A stretch of DNA of 64,000 nt from Arenibacter arenosicollis (GCF_014397245.1 NZ_JACLHY010000012.1:62001-126000); one strand, 5' to 3'. Counted from the stretch's first letter, positions 7,927-18,050 are shown. Program-made: numbers and translations. Notes: generated by a model from the sequence alone, not told the origin.

Positions 7927-10900
7927 TTATTGGTTTCCTACGGGTAGGTATATATTAAAAGTTGCCCCCTTGCCCAATTCGCCATTAGCCGTAATAATGC
8001 CATTGTGGTTTTCTACAATTCGTTTTATTATAGCAAGTCCTATTCCGGTTCCTGGATACTCTGTCTTTCCATGAAGGCGCTGGAATAGTTCAAATATCTT
8101 TTCACTGTATTCTTGTTCAAAACCAATCCCATTATCAGAAAAAGTAATGCGACAATAATTTTTGTAATCGTGAAAATCTTCACCTTCCAATTCTTTACCA
8201 TTAACATGCTCACTTTTTATTGTAATGTGCACAGGTATTTCTGGATTTGAAAATTTTAAAGAATTACTAATAAGATTGTAAAAGAGCTGTTTAAATTGAA
8301 ATGGAATGATATTGACCTCGCAAGTCTTATCTGTATCAATTGTGGCATTTTTTTGCAGTAGTTCTTCACTAAGATCTTGTTTCACCTGCTCAATGATATC
8401 ATTAATATTGATTTTCTTAAAATCACCTTCCAAATTATGTGTTCGGGAATAGGCCAACAAATCGTCTATGAGCGACTGCATACGTTCTGCAGACAATTGC
8501 ATCCTTTTAAATAGATATTTTCCATTTTCGGAAAGGGTATCCTTATCCTTTTCGATTATTCTGGAGGCAAAGGTTTGAATTTTTCTCAGGGGCTCTTGTA
8601 AATCATGGCTTGATATATAAGCAAAGGATTGGAGTTCCTTGTTCATTTTCTGAAGCTCACTATTTTTTTGTTCAAGTTCAACCTTTTTTTCCTTAAGTGC
8701 ATCATCCGATGCTTTTTTTGCCGTTAGATCATGTGTTACTTTAGAATATCCTATTACCTCGTTTTCTTCATTGTGTATTGCCGTAATTACTACACTTGCC
8801 CAAAACGGGGTCTTATCTTTCTTTACTCGCCATCCTTCCTGTACCGCCTTGTTGTTTTTGGCAGCCAGGCCCAATAACCTTTTTGGGAGTCCGATTTTTC
8901 TATCCTCTTCGGTATAAAAATTGGAAAAATTTCTACCTATTATTTCTTCGGCTTTATAGCCTTTAATTTTTTCTGCTCCAGTATTCCAGTTCTCCACAAT
9001 ACCTTCCGGGTTTAGGTAAATTATGGCGTAGTCCTGCACTTCTTCTACCATTAGATGGTAACGCTGTTCACTTTTTTTAAGCGACTCGTTCAATTCCAAA
9101 AGCTCGGCAGTACGTTCCTTAACCTGTTTTTCCAATTCGTCGCGGAAAATTTTTTGGTCCTGTATATCGGTACTACTTCCTACCCACATTTGAATATTTC
9201 CACCTTCATTTCGCTGTGGTTTTGCTCGGCTCAACTGCCATCTGTATTCGCCATCCTGTCTGCGGAAGCGATGCTCCAATAAGAAATCCTTTCCAGTTGC
9301 AATGGAATCCTCCCAGGTTTTAATATTTTTTTCCCTATCGTCTGGATGTACCATCTGTAACCATCCTCGATCTATTAAATGATCCAGGGACAGTCCCGAA
9401 TACTCAAAAACTGACTTGTTAAAATAATTCAGATTACCCTGTGGGTCCGCGGTCCAAACAAATTGCGGAAGTGAGTCGGCCAGAAGTCGGAATTTTTTTT
9501 CGCTTTCCTCAAGTTTTCTTTTGGCATGTACATGTTCTGTAATATCGGTATTGCTACCAAACCATTTGGAAATATTACCCTTATCATCATAAACAGGTAA
9601 TACTCGGGTAAGAAATTGTCTATACGTATTATCGGCACCCCTTATCGGAAAAATCATTTCAAATTTCTTTCCATGTTCTACAGAATACTGCCAATTAACC
9701 AATACTTCAGGTAAAATTTCGGGGTCATGAAAAGATTCCCAACCCAATTCCTCCATTTCTTCAGGTGACGTACCCGTATATTCGTGCCATTTATTATTGA
9801 ACCAGTAGACAGACCCATCCTCATGTGCCATCCATGCTAGATTGGGAATATTGTCTGCAATTGCCTTAAAACGTATTTCGCTTTCTTTGATTTTTAACCT
9901 TGCAACCACTTGATCGGTAATTTCAATAAGTGTATTTATTGCACCGGTAATTTTTCCTTCGCTATTATAAATGGGCTGGGGATAAGGAACAAAATTGACC
10001 CTGGTTCCATCAGGACGTTCCACTTCCAGTTCCGGGTTAATTATATCACCTCCTTTCAAGGCAATTGCCATAGGACAATCCTCAAGGGGCAAAGGGGTGC
10101 TACTGTTCGTGAAAATCTTCCACGATCCACACCATAAATCTTTTCCCACCTCTGGGGTTCGCCCCCAAAGTTTAACGGCAGATTCATTATAGAGTTGTAT
10201 ATATCCATCCGCATCACAAGTATATACCGCTACTGGTAAACCAAAAATTAGTTCTTTATATTTTTTCTCGCTTTCCTCTATTTCCTTGCGGGCATTTACC
10301 TGATCTGTAATTTCAATGCCCAATGCCATTATACCTTCAATTTCCCCGGTAGTATCTAAGAGTGGTTCGAAGCTGAAGTTGAGATAAGCCATTTCCAATT
10401 TTTCCTTCCTAATGATCTGCACTGGAAATTCTGAAGTGGAAAAAGTGTTACCAGTAAAATAAACCTCGTCCAATAACTCTTTAATGCCTTGCGATTTTAG
10501 TTCTGGCATTGCTTCCAAAATTGGTTGGCCCAAAACGTCTTCTTCCTTTCTACCCCACATTTGCAGAGCCAGAGAATTGGCCATTTCAGTTACATGGTCC
10601 TTGCCTTGAAAAATAGCTATTGAAACCGGTGCTTGTGAAATCATTGTGCGAAGCCTACGTTCACTTTCTTGTAGTTCCTTTTTTGTCAATACGGTTTCAG
10701 TAGTTTCCGTACAGGTCACTACTACACCATTTACATTGCCATAATCATCAAAAGCAGCACTGTAGCAAAATGTCCAATATATGTCCTCCATTTTCCCGTT
10801 TCGGTAAAATGGCACCAATTGGTCACTATATGAAACAGGTTTGGCAGTAGTGATTACTTGATCGATCAATGGTCCAATAAAATCCCATATCTCTGGCCAA

Positions 10901-11184
10901 ACCTCTTTACCCTTTTTACCAATAGCAGGATGTTTTCCATCTATCCCCAGACTTGGTCGGAAGGCATCGTTATAAAAGCAGATAAGCTCATCTCCCCAAA
11001 AGAAAAACATGGGATAAGAAGAGTGCAAAATTATGGCAAGGGTAGTACGTAAACTTACAGGCCAATTACTTATGGGTCCCAGGCTTGTGTTATCCCAGTC
11101 CATTGTACTAATTAGCTCGCCCATTTGCCCTCCATCCTCAAGAAACAATCGGTCCTTATTTTTATGAGTAGTATTCAATTTCAT
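7927..11184 (-). CDS. large multi-PAS sensor histidine kinase
   Basis: 1085 residues with no obvious membrane helix, so a cytoplasmic sensor. The N-terminal two-thirds hold about six PAS-type units with PAC-like ends, including GVVVTCTETTE, EIEGIMALGIEITDQV, WFGSNTDITEH, WVGSSTDIQDQ and VIGYSKVTHDLTA. Coiled-coil linkers occur around 690-720 and 830-855. The HisKA phospho-acceptor is His860 in SHDLQEPLRKIQ, and the catalytic domain shows the N box FYNLISNSLKFS, DNGIGF and GTGIGLAI. It is the phytochrome-type kinase architecture without a GAF/PHY chromophore module. A response regulator gene sits 5 bases upstream on the same strand, so the pair is almost certainly an operon. Signal unknown. 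Confidence 0.93.
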   Translation of the reverse strand: MKLNTTHKNKDRLFLEDGGQMGELISTMDWDNTSLGPISNWPVSLRTTLAIILHSSYPMFFFWGDELICFYNDAFRPSLGIDGKHPAIGKKGKEVWPEIWDFIGPLIDQVITTAKPVSYSDQLVPFYRNGKMEDIYWTFCYSAAFDDYGNVNGVVVTCTETTETVLTKKELQESERRLRTMISQAPVSIAIFQGKDHVTEMANSLALQMWGRKEEDVLGQPILEAMPELKSQGIKELLDEVYFTGNTFSTSEFPVQIIRKEKLEMAYLNFSFEPLLDTTGEIEGIMALGIEITDQVNARKEIEESEKKYKELIFGLPVAVYTCDADGYIQLYNESAVKLWGRTPEVGKDLWCGSWKIFTNSSTPLPLEDCPMAIALKGGDIINPELEVERPDGTRVNFVPYPQPIYNSEGKITGAINTLIEITDQVVARLKIKESEIRFKAIADNIPNLAWMAHEDGSVYWFNNKWHEYTGTSPEEMEELGWESFHDPEILPEVLVNWQYSVEHGKKFEMIFPIRGADNTYRQFLTRVLPVYDDKGNISKWFGSNTDITEHVHAKRKLEESEKKFRLLADSLPQFVWTADPQGNLNYFNKSVFEYSGLSLDHLIDRGWLQMVHPDDREKNIKTWEDSIATGKDFLLEHRFRRQDGEYRWQLSRAKPQRNEGGNIQMWVGSSTDIQDQKIFRDELEKQVKERTAELLELNESLKKSEQRYHLMVEEVQDYAIIYLNPEGIVENWNTGAEKIKGYKAEEIIGRNFSNFYTEEDRKIGLPKRLLGLAAKNNKAVQEGWRVKKDKTPFWASVVITAIHNEENEVIGYSKVTHDLTAKKASDDALKEKKVELEQKNSELQKMNKELQSFAYISSHDLQEPLRKIQTFASRIIEKDKDTLSENGKYLFKRMQLSAERMQSLIDDLLAYSRTHNLEGDFKKININDIIEQVKQDLSEELLQKNATIDTDKTCEVNIIPFQFKQLFYNLISNSLKFSNPEIPVHITIKSEHVNGKELEGEDFHDYKNYCRITFSDNGIGFEQEYSEKIFELFQRLHGKTEYPGTGIGLAIIKRIVENHNGIITANGELGKGATFNIYLPVGNQ

Positions 11185-11189
11185 TCAAT

Positions 11190-11636
11190 TCAAGTTTGTA
11201 TTACAAATTCTTCTCTGGTGGGATGTTGTACATTCTTTTCTTTTAACAATGAAATAGTCCTGTTTATAACAAATTTTAAATCAGCAAAATCTGCTGGTTT
11301 CCTAATATAGTATTGCGCACCTTTACAATATAGCATATCCATTACCTCAAGGTTGGAAGAAGTGGAATAAATTATTACTGGCAATCGCCTCAATTTTTCA
11401 CTTTCCTTTATTTCCAATAAACACTCTGTTCCTGATTTACGGGGCATATTCAAATCCAGGAAAAGAACTTGAGGAAGGTTGGATAAATTATTTTCAAGAA
11501 AATCCATAAGTTCTACCCCATTTCTTACTGTTTTCAAAGTTGCAGATAAAGAGAGCTCGTCCAAGGCATCCTTAAAAAACATGCAATCGTCTTCATCATC
11601 GTCTGCCAGAAGTATTTGAAAATTGCTTTTAGTCAT
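11190..11636 (-). CDS. single-domain response regulator cotranscribed with the multi-PAS kinase
   Basis: 148 residues, receiver domain only. The acidic pocket is LLADDDEDD, the phospho-acceptor Asp61 lies in LFLDLNMPRKSG, the Thr/Ser switch region is IIYSTSSN, and the conserved Lys113 lies in YIRKP. It ends 5 bases before the kinase start, so the kinase is likely translated from the same mRNA. It is related to the regulator at 7444-7881 in length and in the YSTS block, suggesting duplication. With no output domain it must act through protein contact or by passing phosphate on. Confidence 0.9.
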   Translation of the reverse strand: MTKSNFQILLADDDEDDCMFFKDALDELSLSATLKTVRNGVELMDFLENNLSNLPQVLFLDLNMPRKSGTECLLEIKESEKLRRLPVIIYSTSSNLEVMDMLYCKGAQYYIRKPADFADLKFVINRTISLLKEKNVQHPTREEFVIQT

Positions 11637-11928
11637 TTTTTATTTATTAAGATACTAAAGTTAACATTTATCCCCTTTAATTCTATTTATATAAAAATAA
11701 ACAAAAAGACTTGCTAATTTAATTTCCATTGAGATTGTTTAAAATGCCTATATTCATTGGCTTCATAATGACAACGAATAAGAGTCCTTTCCTGAAGTGG
11801 CTATAATTTTTGGCATAACTTCCTTGCATGAAAACAGAAAGGCTTATACCTTTAGGTGCAAATGTGTGGTCAACATAAAATTTACTAGTTATGGCATTGC
11901 CAAGCACCACTTTATTGTACAATGCCAT

Positions 11929-12429
11929 ATGATCAATTCCAAAGCCAAAACCTTAACTGCCAAAAGCTATTTTTTTACGCTTTCCATCATCCACGCCGTA
12001 TTTACTTTTAGTGTGTTCTTATTTACCATCATTGTTTTTATGAGGGCCGATAATGTGGTCCTGGGGTCTACAGACAGTGAAAGTGTTTTTATTTACTTAG
12101 TACCCATAATTGCCATGATCAGCTATTTTGGAAGCAATTACTTTTTCAATAAACAATTGACCAGTATAGTCAAAAGCAAATCTTTAAAAGGAAAATTAAT
12201 GCCCTACCTACAGGCGTCAATTGTACGTTTTGCATTTTTGGAAGGGGCAGCATTTTTGAGTTCAGTTAGCTTTATGATAAACAACAATGTATTTTACCTA
12301 GTAATTTCATTACTTTTAATTCTTTATCTTATTAAGCTTAGGCCTACAAAGAAAAAGGTAATGGGTCATTTAAGTCTGAGTCTGGAAGAGCAGCAGTATT
12401 TCCAAATAGAGAACAAGAAACCTGAATAG
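11929..12429 (+). CDS. conserved membrane protein of unknown function
   Basis: 166 residues from ATG 11929. The frame is open upstream to 11797, but those 44 residues are Cys- and His-rich and unlike a membrane protein N-terminus, so I reject the longer start. Four hydrophobic segments are visible (starting around TLSIIHAVFTFSVF, FIYLVPIIAMISYF, FAFLEGAAFLSSVSF and FYLVISLLLILYLI), and the tail PTKKKVMGHLSLSLEEQQYF is charged and cytoplasmic-looking. I do not recognise a named function. It precedes the FAD oxidoreductase by 49 bases on the same strand. Confidence 0.75.
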   Translation: MINSKAKTLTAKSYFFTLSIIHAVFTFSVFLFTIIVFMRADNVVLGSTDSESVFIYLVPIIAMISYFGSNYFFNKQLTSIVKSKSLKGKLMPYLQASIVRFAFLEGAAFLSSVSFMINNNVFYLVISLLLILYLIKLRPTKKKVMGHLSLSLEEQQYFQIENKKPE

Positions 12430-12478
12430 AATAATATTGCCCCATTAAATACAACCAGACATAATTAATCCCTGTTCA

Positions 12479-14182
12479 ATGAACATCAAAAAAAAACCGC
12501 TTCAAGAAATAGATACCATCATTATCGGTTCCGGTGCAGGTGGATTGTCGGCAGCCATTTGCCTATCCAAAGCAGGACAGCGGGTTTTGGTATTGGAGCA
12601 ACATGATGTTCCTGGTGGCTGGTGCCATAGCTTTTACCTAAACGGTCACCGTTTTTCTCCTGGAGTACATTATATTGGCTTACTAGGTGAAGGCGAATCA
12701 ACCAGGGAGCTATATGAAGGTTTGGGAATAGCTAACGATTTGGTTTTTTTTAGAATGAATCCAGAGGGATATGAGCATTGCTTTATTGGAGAAGAAAGAA
12801 TAGATCTGCCTGGAAATTTCGAAGATTTAAACGCTTCTCTAGGACAAAGGTTTCCCAAGGAAAAAAAACGTTTAAATCACTATTTAAAGTTAGTCAGAAA
12901 TGTTTCTCGTCAAATTCAGCTGATTCCGAAGATGAGCGGTTTTTGGGACAATATCACCATCCCCTTTAGAACAAAGCATATGGGGAAATATGCTTTGTTC
13001 AGCTTAAAGCGAGTGATCAACTGGCATATAAAAGACCCCCTACTGCAGAAAGTGCTAAATATACAATGGGGCGACCATGGTTTGGCCCCTGCAAAGGCAA
13101 GTTTCCCCTTGCACTGTGCCGTAATGGATCATTATTTTAGCGGGGGATACTACCCAATGGGCGGCGGAGCCGCCATTGTTAAGTCCATGACAAAGGCTGT
13201 ACAGAGAAACGGTGGAACAATACGTACCGGCACGGCAGTAAAGAGCATTCTTTTGGAAGGGGACAAGAGAAAGAAAGCCATTGGAGTAGAACTAGAAAAT
13301 GGTGAGAAAATCTACGCTTCCAGAATCATTTCCAATGCCGATCCCGGGGTCACCTATTTAAACTTGGTGAAAGAACAAAACCTCAGTGCTAAACTTCTTA
13401 AAAAACTGAATAAAACAAAGTACTCCTGTAGTTCCCTAATGCTTTTCCTAACGGTGGATATAGATGTTCGAAAATTAGGAATGGACTCTGGAAATATATG
13501 GATGATGGATAACAAGGACATGGATAAGATATATGAGGAGATGACAGATGTGGATATTACCAGCGGCGAAGTGTTTCCCGGTATATTCGTAAGCTGTACC
13601 ACGCTCAAAGATCCCACAAGCTATGACGGCAAACACCACTCCCTTGAAGTTATTACTTACATTAATCCTGATTCTTTTGCCCAATTTAACAAGGAAAACG
13701 AACAGCGATCCAAGGAATACATGGAATTCAAAGAAATATTGACCAACAAAATGATCAATACCTTGGAACTGGCCGTACCAGGAATAAGGGAAAACATTGT
13801 TCATAAAGAGTTGGGGACTCCCATAACGAACAAATATTATATAAATTCCACCAATGGAAGTGTATATGGCACTGAAAAGACTTTTAGGCAGATTGGCCCC
13901 TTTGCGTTTAGGGCAAAGAGCGAAATAGAAAATTTATACATGTGCGGGGCAAGCATTCAATCCCATGGAGTGGCAGGCGCTAGTTATTCCGGAGTTCAGA
14001 CAGCGGCTGCCATATTAAATTGCAAGCAACAGGATTTAATAAAGCCAGATGAATTACAGAATATAAGAATCTTTGAGGCTGAAGACGATACCGATTATCC
14101 AACAGATATTCAACAAAAAATAAAGCTGAGAAAAGCGCGATTGATCACAAATGAAAAAAAATCAGTGAAAATTCCAGACTAG
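12479..14182 (+). CDS. phytoene desaturase / retinol saturase-like FAD oxidoreductase
   Basis: 567 residues. The N-terminal FAD-binding Rossmann motif is IIGSGAGGLSAAICLSKAG, followed by VLEQHDVPGGWCHSF. The C-terminal FAD-closing motif is NLYMCGASIQSHGVAGAS. This is the CrtI/RetSat superfamily, which isomerises, desaturates or saturates polyene chains such as carotenoids and retinol. The length and the HxxGG(W/W)CHS-type block fit the all-trans-retinol 13,14-reductase-like branch better than bacterial CrtI. No crtB, crtY or other carotenoid genes are in the window, so the substrate is open. Confidence 0.82.
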   Translation: MNIKKKPLQEIDTIIIGSGAGGLSAAICLSKAGQRVLVLEQHDVPGGWCHSFYLNGHRFSPGVHYIGLLGEGESTRELYEGLGIANDLVFFRMNPEGYEHCFIGEERIDLPGNFEDLNASLGQRFPKEKKRLNHYLKLVRNVSRQIQLIPKMSGFWDNITIPFRTKHMGKYALFSLKRVINWHIKDPLLQKVLNIQWGDHGLAPAKASFPLHCAVMDHYFSGGYYPMGGGAAIVKSMTKAVQRNGGTIRTGTAVKSILLEGDKRKKAIGVELENGEKIYASRIISNADPGVTYLNLVKEQNLSAKLLKKLNKTKYSCSSLMLFLTVDIDVRKLGMDSGNIWMMDNKDMDKIYEEMTDVDITSGEVFPGIFVSCTTLKDPTSYDGKHHSLEVITYINPDSFAQFNKENEQRSKEYMEFKEILTNKMINTLELAVPGIRENIVHKELGTPITNKYYINSTNGSVYGTEKTFRQIGPFAFRAKSEIENLYMCGASIQSHGVAGASYSGVQTAAAILNCKQQDLIKPDELQNIRIFEAEDDTDYPTDIQQKIKLRKARLITNEKKSVKIPD

Positions 14183-14220
14183 TTCAAGTATTAATATTTT
14201 CTTTAACCACTTTTACCAAT

Positions 14221-14913
14221 ATGAAAACCATGAAATTATCCATTGCCCTCTTTGTACTGACCATTTTTACCATGAATAATAGTTTTTCTCAGGATTGGCC
14301 AAATCTAGAACGCTTTTCCGAAGACAATAAAAAAATAGGACCACCACTTGCTGGTGAAAATCGCGTAGTATTCATGGGCAATTCCATTACCATTGGTTGG
14401 ATAAATACCAGACCGGAATTCTTCAAAGGTAAACCCTATATCAACAGGGGAATTGGAGGACAGACCACACCTCAGATGCTTTTGCGCTTTAGACAGGATG
14501 TAATAGACCTAAAACCCAAAGTAGTGGTTATTTTAGCCGGCACCAATGACATTGCTGGAAACACAGGGCCTTCCAGCTTGGAAATGATAGTGGACAATAT
14601 TAAATCGATGGCAGAATTGGCAACAACCAATGGGATAAAAGTTATTATCTCTTCCGTACTACCTGCCTATGATTACCCTTGGAGACCAGGACTCAATCCC
14701 AATAAAAAAATACCCGCTTTAAACAGTCTATTAAAAGAATATACCGAAGCCAATGGCCATATTTATCTAGACTATTTTACGACTATGGTAGATGACAGAA
14801 ATGGACTTCCAAAAAAATATGCAGAAGATGAAGTACATCCTACAGCGGCTGGTTATGCGGTAATGGAACCTATGGTCGAGGCGGCAATACAAAAAGCCCT
14901 TCTACAAAATTAA
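14221..14913 (+). CDS. secreted SGNH/GDSL-family hydrolase
   Basis: 230 residues with a signal peptide (MKTMKLSIALFVLTIFTM..., likely cut near SFSQ-DW). The four SGNH blocks are present: nucleophile Ser55 in FMGNSIT, Gly in NRGIGGQTT, Asn109 in LAGTNDIAG, and the Asp203/His206 pair in DEVHPTAAGY. Such enzymes are extracytoplasmic esterases acting on acetylated sugars, lipids or platelet-activating-factor-like substrates. The gene starts 38 bases after the FAD oxidoreductase and 74 bases before the glycosyltransferase, so it may be part of the same transcript. Confidence 0.9.
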   Translation: MKTMKLSIALFVLTIFTMNNSFSQDWPNLERFSEDNKKIGPPLAGENRVVFMGNSITIGWINTRPEFFKGKPYINRGIGGQTTPQMLLRFRQDVIDLKPKVVVILAGTNDIAGNTGPSSLEMIVDNIKSMAELATTNGIKVIISSVLPAYDYPWRPGLNPNKKIPALNSLLKEYTEANGHIYLDYFTTMVDDRNGLPKKYAEDEVHPTAAGYAVMEPMVEAAIQKALLQN

Positions 14914-14987
14914 ATTCAGCTTATCCCCTATTATTCTTAGATGCTCTTTGAAAGATTTTTTGGGAGATAAATTTCTATTTTAGGCAA

Positions 14988-15995
14988 ATGGACAATAGAA
15001 CTATCAGTATCCTTATTCCTTTTAAGGACACCGAGGAATTTTTACCGGATTGCATACAGTCTATTATTGACCAAACTTATGACGACTGGGAAATTCTGGC
15101 GGTAAATGATAATTCTACAGACAACAGCCTTAAGATTATGCATTCCTATGCCAAGAGGGATATCAGAATTAAAGTTCTGGAAAATGAGGGTAAGGGAATT
15201 ATAGAAGCTTTAAGAACGGCCTATTCCCGTTCCAAGAGCACTTTTATAACCAGAATGGATTCCGATGACTTAATGTCTAGAAATAAACTGGAAACCATGG
15301 TAAATGCCTTGGAAATTCATGGAGAAGGATATGTGGCCCTTGGCAAGGTAAAATACTTTTCCAAGGAAGGTGTTGGCGGTGGGTACAAAGGCTATGAAAA
15401 GTGGTTAAACCGCTTAACGGAACAAGGAACAAATTATTCAGAAATTTATAAGGAATGCGTGATACCCTCCCCATGTTGGATGGTATTTAGAAATGACCTG
15501 GACAAGGTGGGGTCATTTTTATCCGATCGTTATCCAGAAGATTACGACCTTGCTTTTCGCTTTTATGAACAAGGGCTAAAATGTATTCCCAGTAATGAGA
15601 TACTGCACCACTGGCGCGATTATAGTTATAGAACTTCCAGAACCAGTGAACACTATGCCCAAAATTATTTCTTGGATATTAAACTCTATTATTTTCTAAA
15701 ACTTGACCATAATAATCAAAGACCCTTTGTACTTTGGGGAGCTGGTAACAAGGGAAAAAAATTGGCGAAAAATCTTATTGGGCAGGATATAGATTTTACT
15801 TGGGTTTGTAACAATACCAATAAAATTGGTTTGGATATTTACGATAAAAAGATGCACCACTATCTGGAATTAAACAAGCTTCAACAACCTCAAATAATAA
15901 TTACTGTAGCCAATAGCGAAGCTCAAGAGTTTATAAGGGAGTATTTATTGGGAAAAGGAAAAAATCCGGTTAAGGATTATATATTTTTTTGTTGA
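14988..15995 (+). CDS. family 2 glycosyltransferase with C-terminal Rossmann-like domain
   Basis: 335 residues. Residues about 1-230 form a GT-A fold of family GT2: SILIPFKDTEEFLPDCIQSI, the nucleotide-binding VNDNSTD, the DxD-type motif RMDSDDL (91-94) and PEDYDLAFRF acting as the ED acceptor block. From about residue 246 a second domain begins with PFVLWGAGNKGKKLA, a GxGxxG nucleotide-binding loop, followed by alternating strands and helices to the end (IIITVANSEAQ). This tail is not part of a normal GT2 enzyme and resembles the sugar-modifying Rossmann modules of nucleotide-sugar enzymes. The acceptor is unknown. Confidence 0.88.
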   Translation: MDNRTISILIPFKDTEEFLPDCIQSIIDQTYDDWEILAVNDNSTDNSLKIMHSYAKRDIRIKVLENEGKGIIEALRTAYSRSKSTFITRMDSDDLMSRNKLETMVNALEIHGEGYVALGKVKYFSKEGVGGGYKGYEKWLNRLTEQGTNYSEIYKECVIPSPCWMVFRNDLDKVGSFLSDRYPEDYDLAFRFYEQGLKCIPSNEILHHWRDYSYRTSRTSEHYAQNYFLDIKLYYFLKLDHNNQRPFVLWGAGNKGKKLAKNLIGQDIDFTWVCNNTNKIGLDIYDKKMHHYLELNKLQQPQIIITVANSEAQEFIREYLLGKGKNPVKDYIFFC

Positions 15996-16102
15996 CCCCT
16001 GTATATATATGCACTTGGCAAGAAAATAAGAATGTTTTAAACGGTTATAGAATTAGTCCATCTATCCACAATAAAATTAAGGCGGCCTCGAATTTCTTTT
16101 CT

Positions 16103-16110
16103 TATATTTG
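16103..16110 (+). promoter_or_regulatory. -7 box of the BatA-domain gene promoter
   Basis: TATATTTG matches the Bacteroidota TAnnTTTG element, 18 bases before the ATG at 16128. No clear TTTG at -33. Confidence 0.55.
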
Positions 16111-16127
16111 AAAAATTAAATTTAGGA

Positions 16128-18050
16128 ATGCTTTTTAAACATCCGGAACTCCTTTGGGCCCTTTTTCTTCTACTTATTCCTATTTTAATTCATCTTTTTC
16201 AGCTTCGCAGATTTAAGAAGACCCCGTTTACGAACGTAAAAATCTTAAAAAAAGTTGTTGCAGAATCCAGGAAGAGCAATACCCTTAAGAAATGGCTCCT
16301 GTTATGTACCCGCCTCTTGATTTTAAGTGCCTTGATAGTAGCCTTTGCCCAACCCTTTATCCCAGGCAAATCAGCGCTAAAAAGAAATGAAACTGTAATT
16401 TATCTTGATAATTCACTGAGCATGCAAGCCAATACGGGAAGTGGTACTTTGTTGGAAAATATGGTTCAGGAGATATTAAAATCAGTGCCCGAAGAAAACA
16501 CTTTTAGTATTTTCACCAATGATAATATATATAGGGAGGTTCGTATTGCCGATATTAAGAACGATTTGCTTTCCCTGACCTATTCCAAGAACCAATTACA
16601 GTTGGAAGAAATCTATTTAAAGGCCAAGACTTTGTTCACCAATAGTGAAGCTTCTCGGAACGACCTGGTCTTGATTTCTGATTTTCAAAAAAGTATCTAT
16701 TCGCCAACCATTGACTCATTGCCAAATATAAATAGACATTTGGTACAATCTTTACCGGATAAGCTTGTAAATGTTTCAATTGACACCGTATTTATTAGCA
16801 ACGTTTCTTCGGAAAATGTAGATCTAAAAACTATATTATCCGCTAATAACGAAATAGACAATACCCCGGTTTCTTTATATAATGGAGAAAAATTGATTGC
16901 AAAAACATCCGCTACCTTTGATGAAAACAAAAAAGGCGAGGCTATTTTTACTATTCCGGCAAGCGAGGTTATCGATGGGAAAATTTTAATCTCCGATTCA
17001 GGACTCAATTATGACAATCAACTTTACTTCAACACAAACAAACAAGATAAAATCAAAGTACTATCCATTGGTGATATCAATGGCAATTACTTAAGACGTA
17101 TATTTACTGAAGACGTCTTCCTATATTCCAATTTTAATGTAAATTCTTTAAACTACAGCCTATTGGAATCGCAAAACTTGATTATCCTCAATGAACTTAA
17201 ATCTATTCCAATAGCCTTGCAAAATGCATTGAAAGCCTTTAAAATTGCTGGCGGAAATTTGGTTGTTATTCCAGGTATCCAAGTGGATATGGATAATTAC
17301 AATGCGTTTCTAAGAAGTTTTTCCAACTCCTCCCTAATTTCTTCCGTTATAGAGGAACGAAAAATTAGTGAGATAGCCTTTTCCCATCCCTTGTTCAAAA
17401 ATGTGTTTGAAAAGGAAGTTACAAATTTCCAGTACCCCTCCATTAAGTCTTTTTATAATATTAAATCCAACATGCCCAAAATCCTCTCATACCAAAGTGG
17501 TGATCCTTTTTTAGTTGGGGAAGACGGTACCTATTTGTTTACGGCATCCATTTCCAAGGACAATTCCAATATTATTAATTCCCCATTAATAGTCCCAACG
17601 TTTTACAATATGGGAATGGGCAGCCTGAGGATTCCAAGAATTTATGAAATGATAGGTAGCAAAACCACAGTGGATATACCTGTTAATCTTACTAAGGATC
17701 GGATTTTAAAAGTTTCCAATGAAAATGATGAATTTATTCCCTTTCAACAATCCTTTACCAATAAAACAACCCTCACTTTTGACGATTATCCTGTAACAGC
17801 AGGAATATTTAACATTACCGACCAAGGAAGGGCCATTAAAAACATAAGTTTTAATTTTCCAAGAGCGGAAAGCCAACTATATTATATGGACATAAATGAC
17901 CTTAAAGGCAATAGTTTTAATGACAATGTAGCAACTTTATTCCAAAGTATAGAAAAAGACAATAGCATAAACGAGCTTTGGAAATGGTTTGTTATTTTAG
18001 CATTGGCATTTATATTTGCTGAAGTTCTTATCCAAAAATTTTTAAAATGA
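16128..18050 (+). CDS. BatA-domain (aerotolerance-type) membrane protein
   Basis: 640 residues. The N-terminal BatA module is clear: MLFKHPELLWALFLLLIPIL, then LFQLRRFKKTPFTNVKIL and a second helix ending AFAQPFIPG. A von Willebrand factor A-like region follows with the MIDAS start VIYLDNSLSMQA (DxSxS), and a beta-rich middle part. A final membrane helix (ELWKWFVILALAFIFAEVLI) anchors the C-terminus, so most of the protein is probably periplasmic. Bat proteins were named for Bacteroides aerotolerance, and this long form is a widespread Bacteroidota protein of unclear role. The next gene starts inside its stop codon (ATGA overlap at 18047), implying translational coupling. Confidence 0.88.
   Translation: MLFKHPELLWALFLLLIPILIHLFQLRRFKKTPFTNVKILKKVVAESRKSNTLKKWLLLCTRLLILSALIVAFAQPFIPGKSALKRNETVIYLDNSLSMQANTGSGTLLENMVQEILKSVPEENTFSIFTNDNIYREVRIADIKNDLLSLTYSKNQLQLEEIYLKAKTLFTNSEASRNDLVLISDFQKSIYSPTIDSLPNINRHLVQSLPDKLVNVSIDTVFISNVSSENVDLKTILSANNEIDNTPVSLYNGEKLIAKTSATFDENKKGEAIFTIPASEVIDGKILISDSGLNYDNQLYFNTNKQDKIKVLSIGDINGNYLRRIFTEDVFLYSNFNVNSLNYSLLESQNLIILNELKSIPIALQNALKAFKIAGGNLVVIPGIQVDMDNYNAFLRSFSNSSLISSVIEERKISEIAFSHPLFKNVFEKEVTNFQYPSIKSFYNIKSNMPKILSYQSGDPFLVGEDGTYLFTASISKDNSNIINSPLIVPTFYNMGMGSLRIPRIYEMIGSKTTVDIPVNLTKDRILKVSNENDEFIPFQQSFTNKTTLTFDDYPVTAGIFNITDQGRAIKNISFNFPRAESQLYYMDINDLKGNSFNDNVATLFQSIEKDNSINELWKWFVILALAFIFAEVLIQKFLK

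Noticed and set aside
11797-11928. Longer N-terminus for the membrane protein at 11929
   Set aside because: The extra 44 residues are Cys/His-rich and unlike a membrane protein start, whereas ATG 11929 gives a normal polar start before the first helix.
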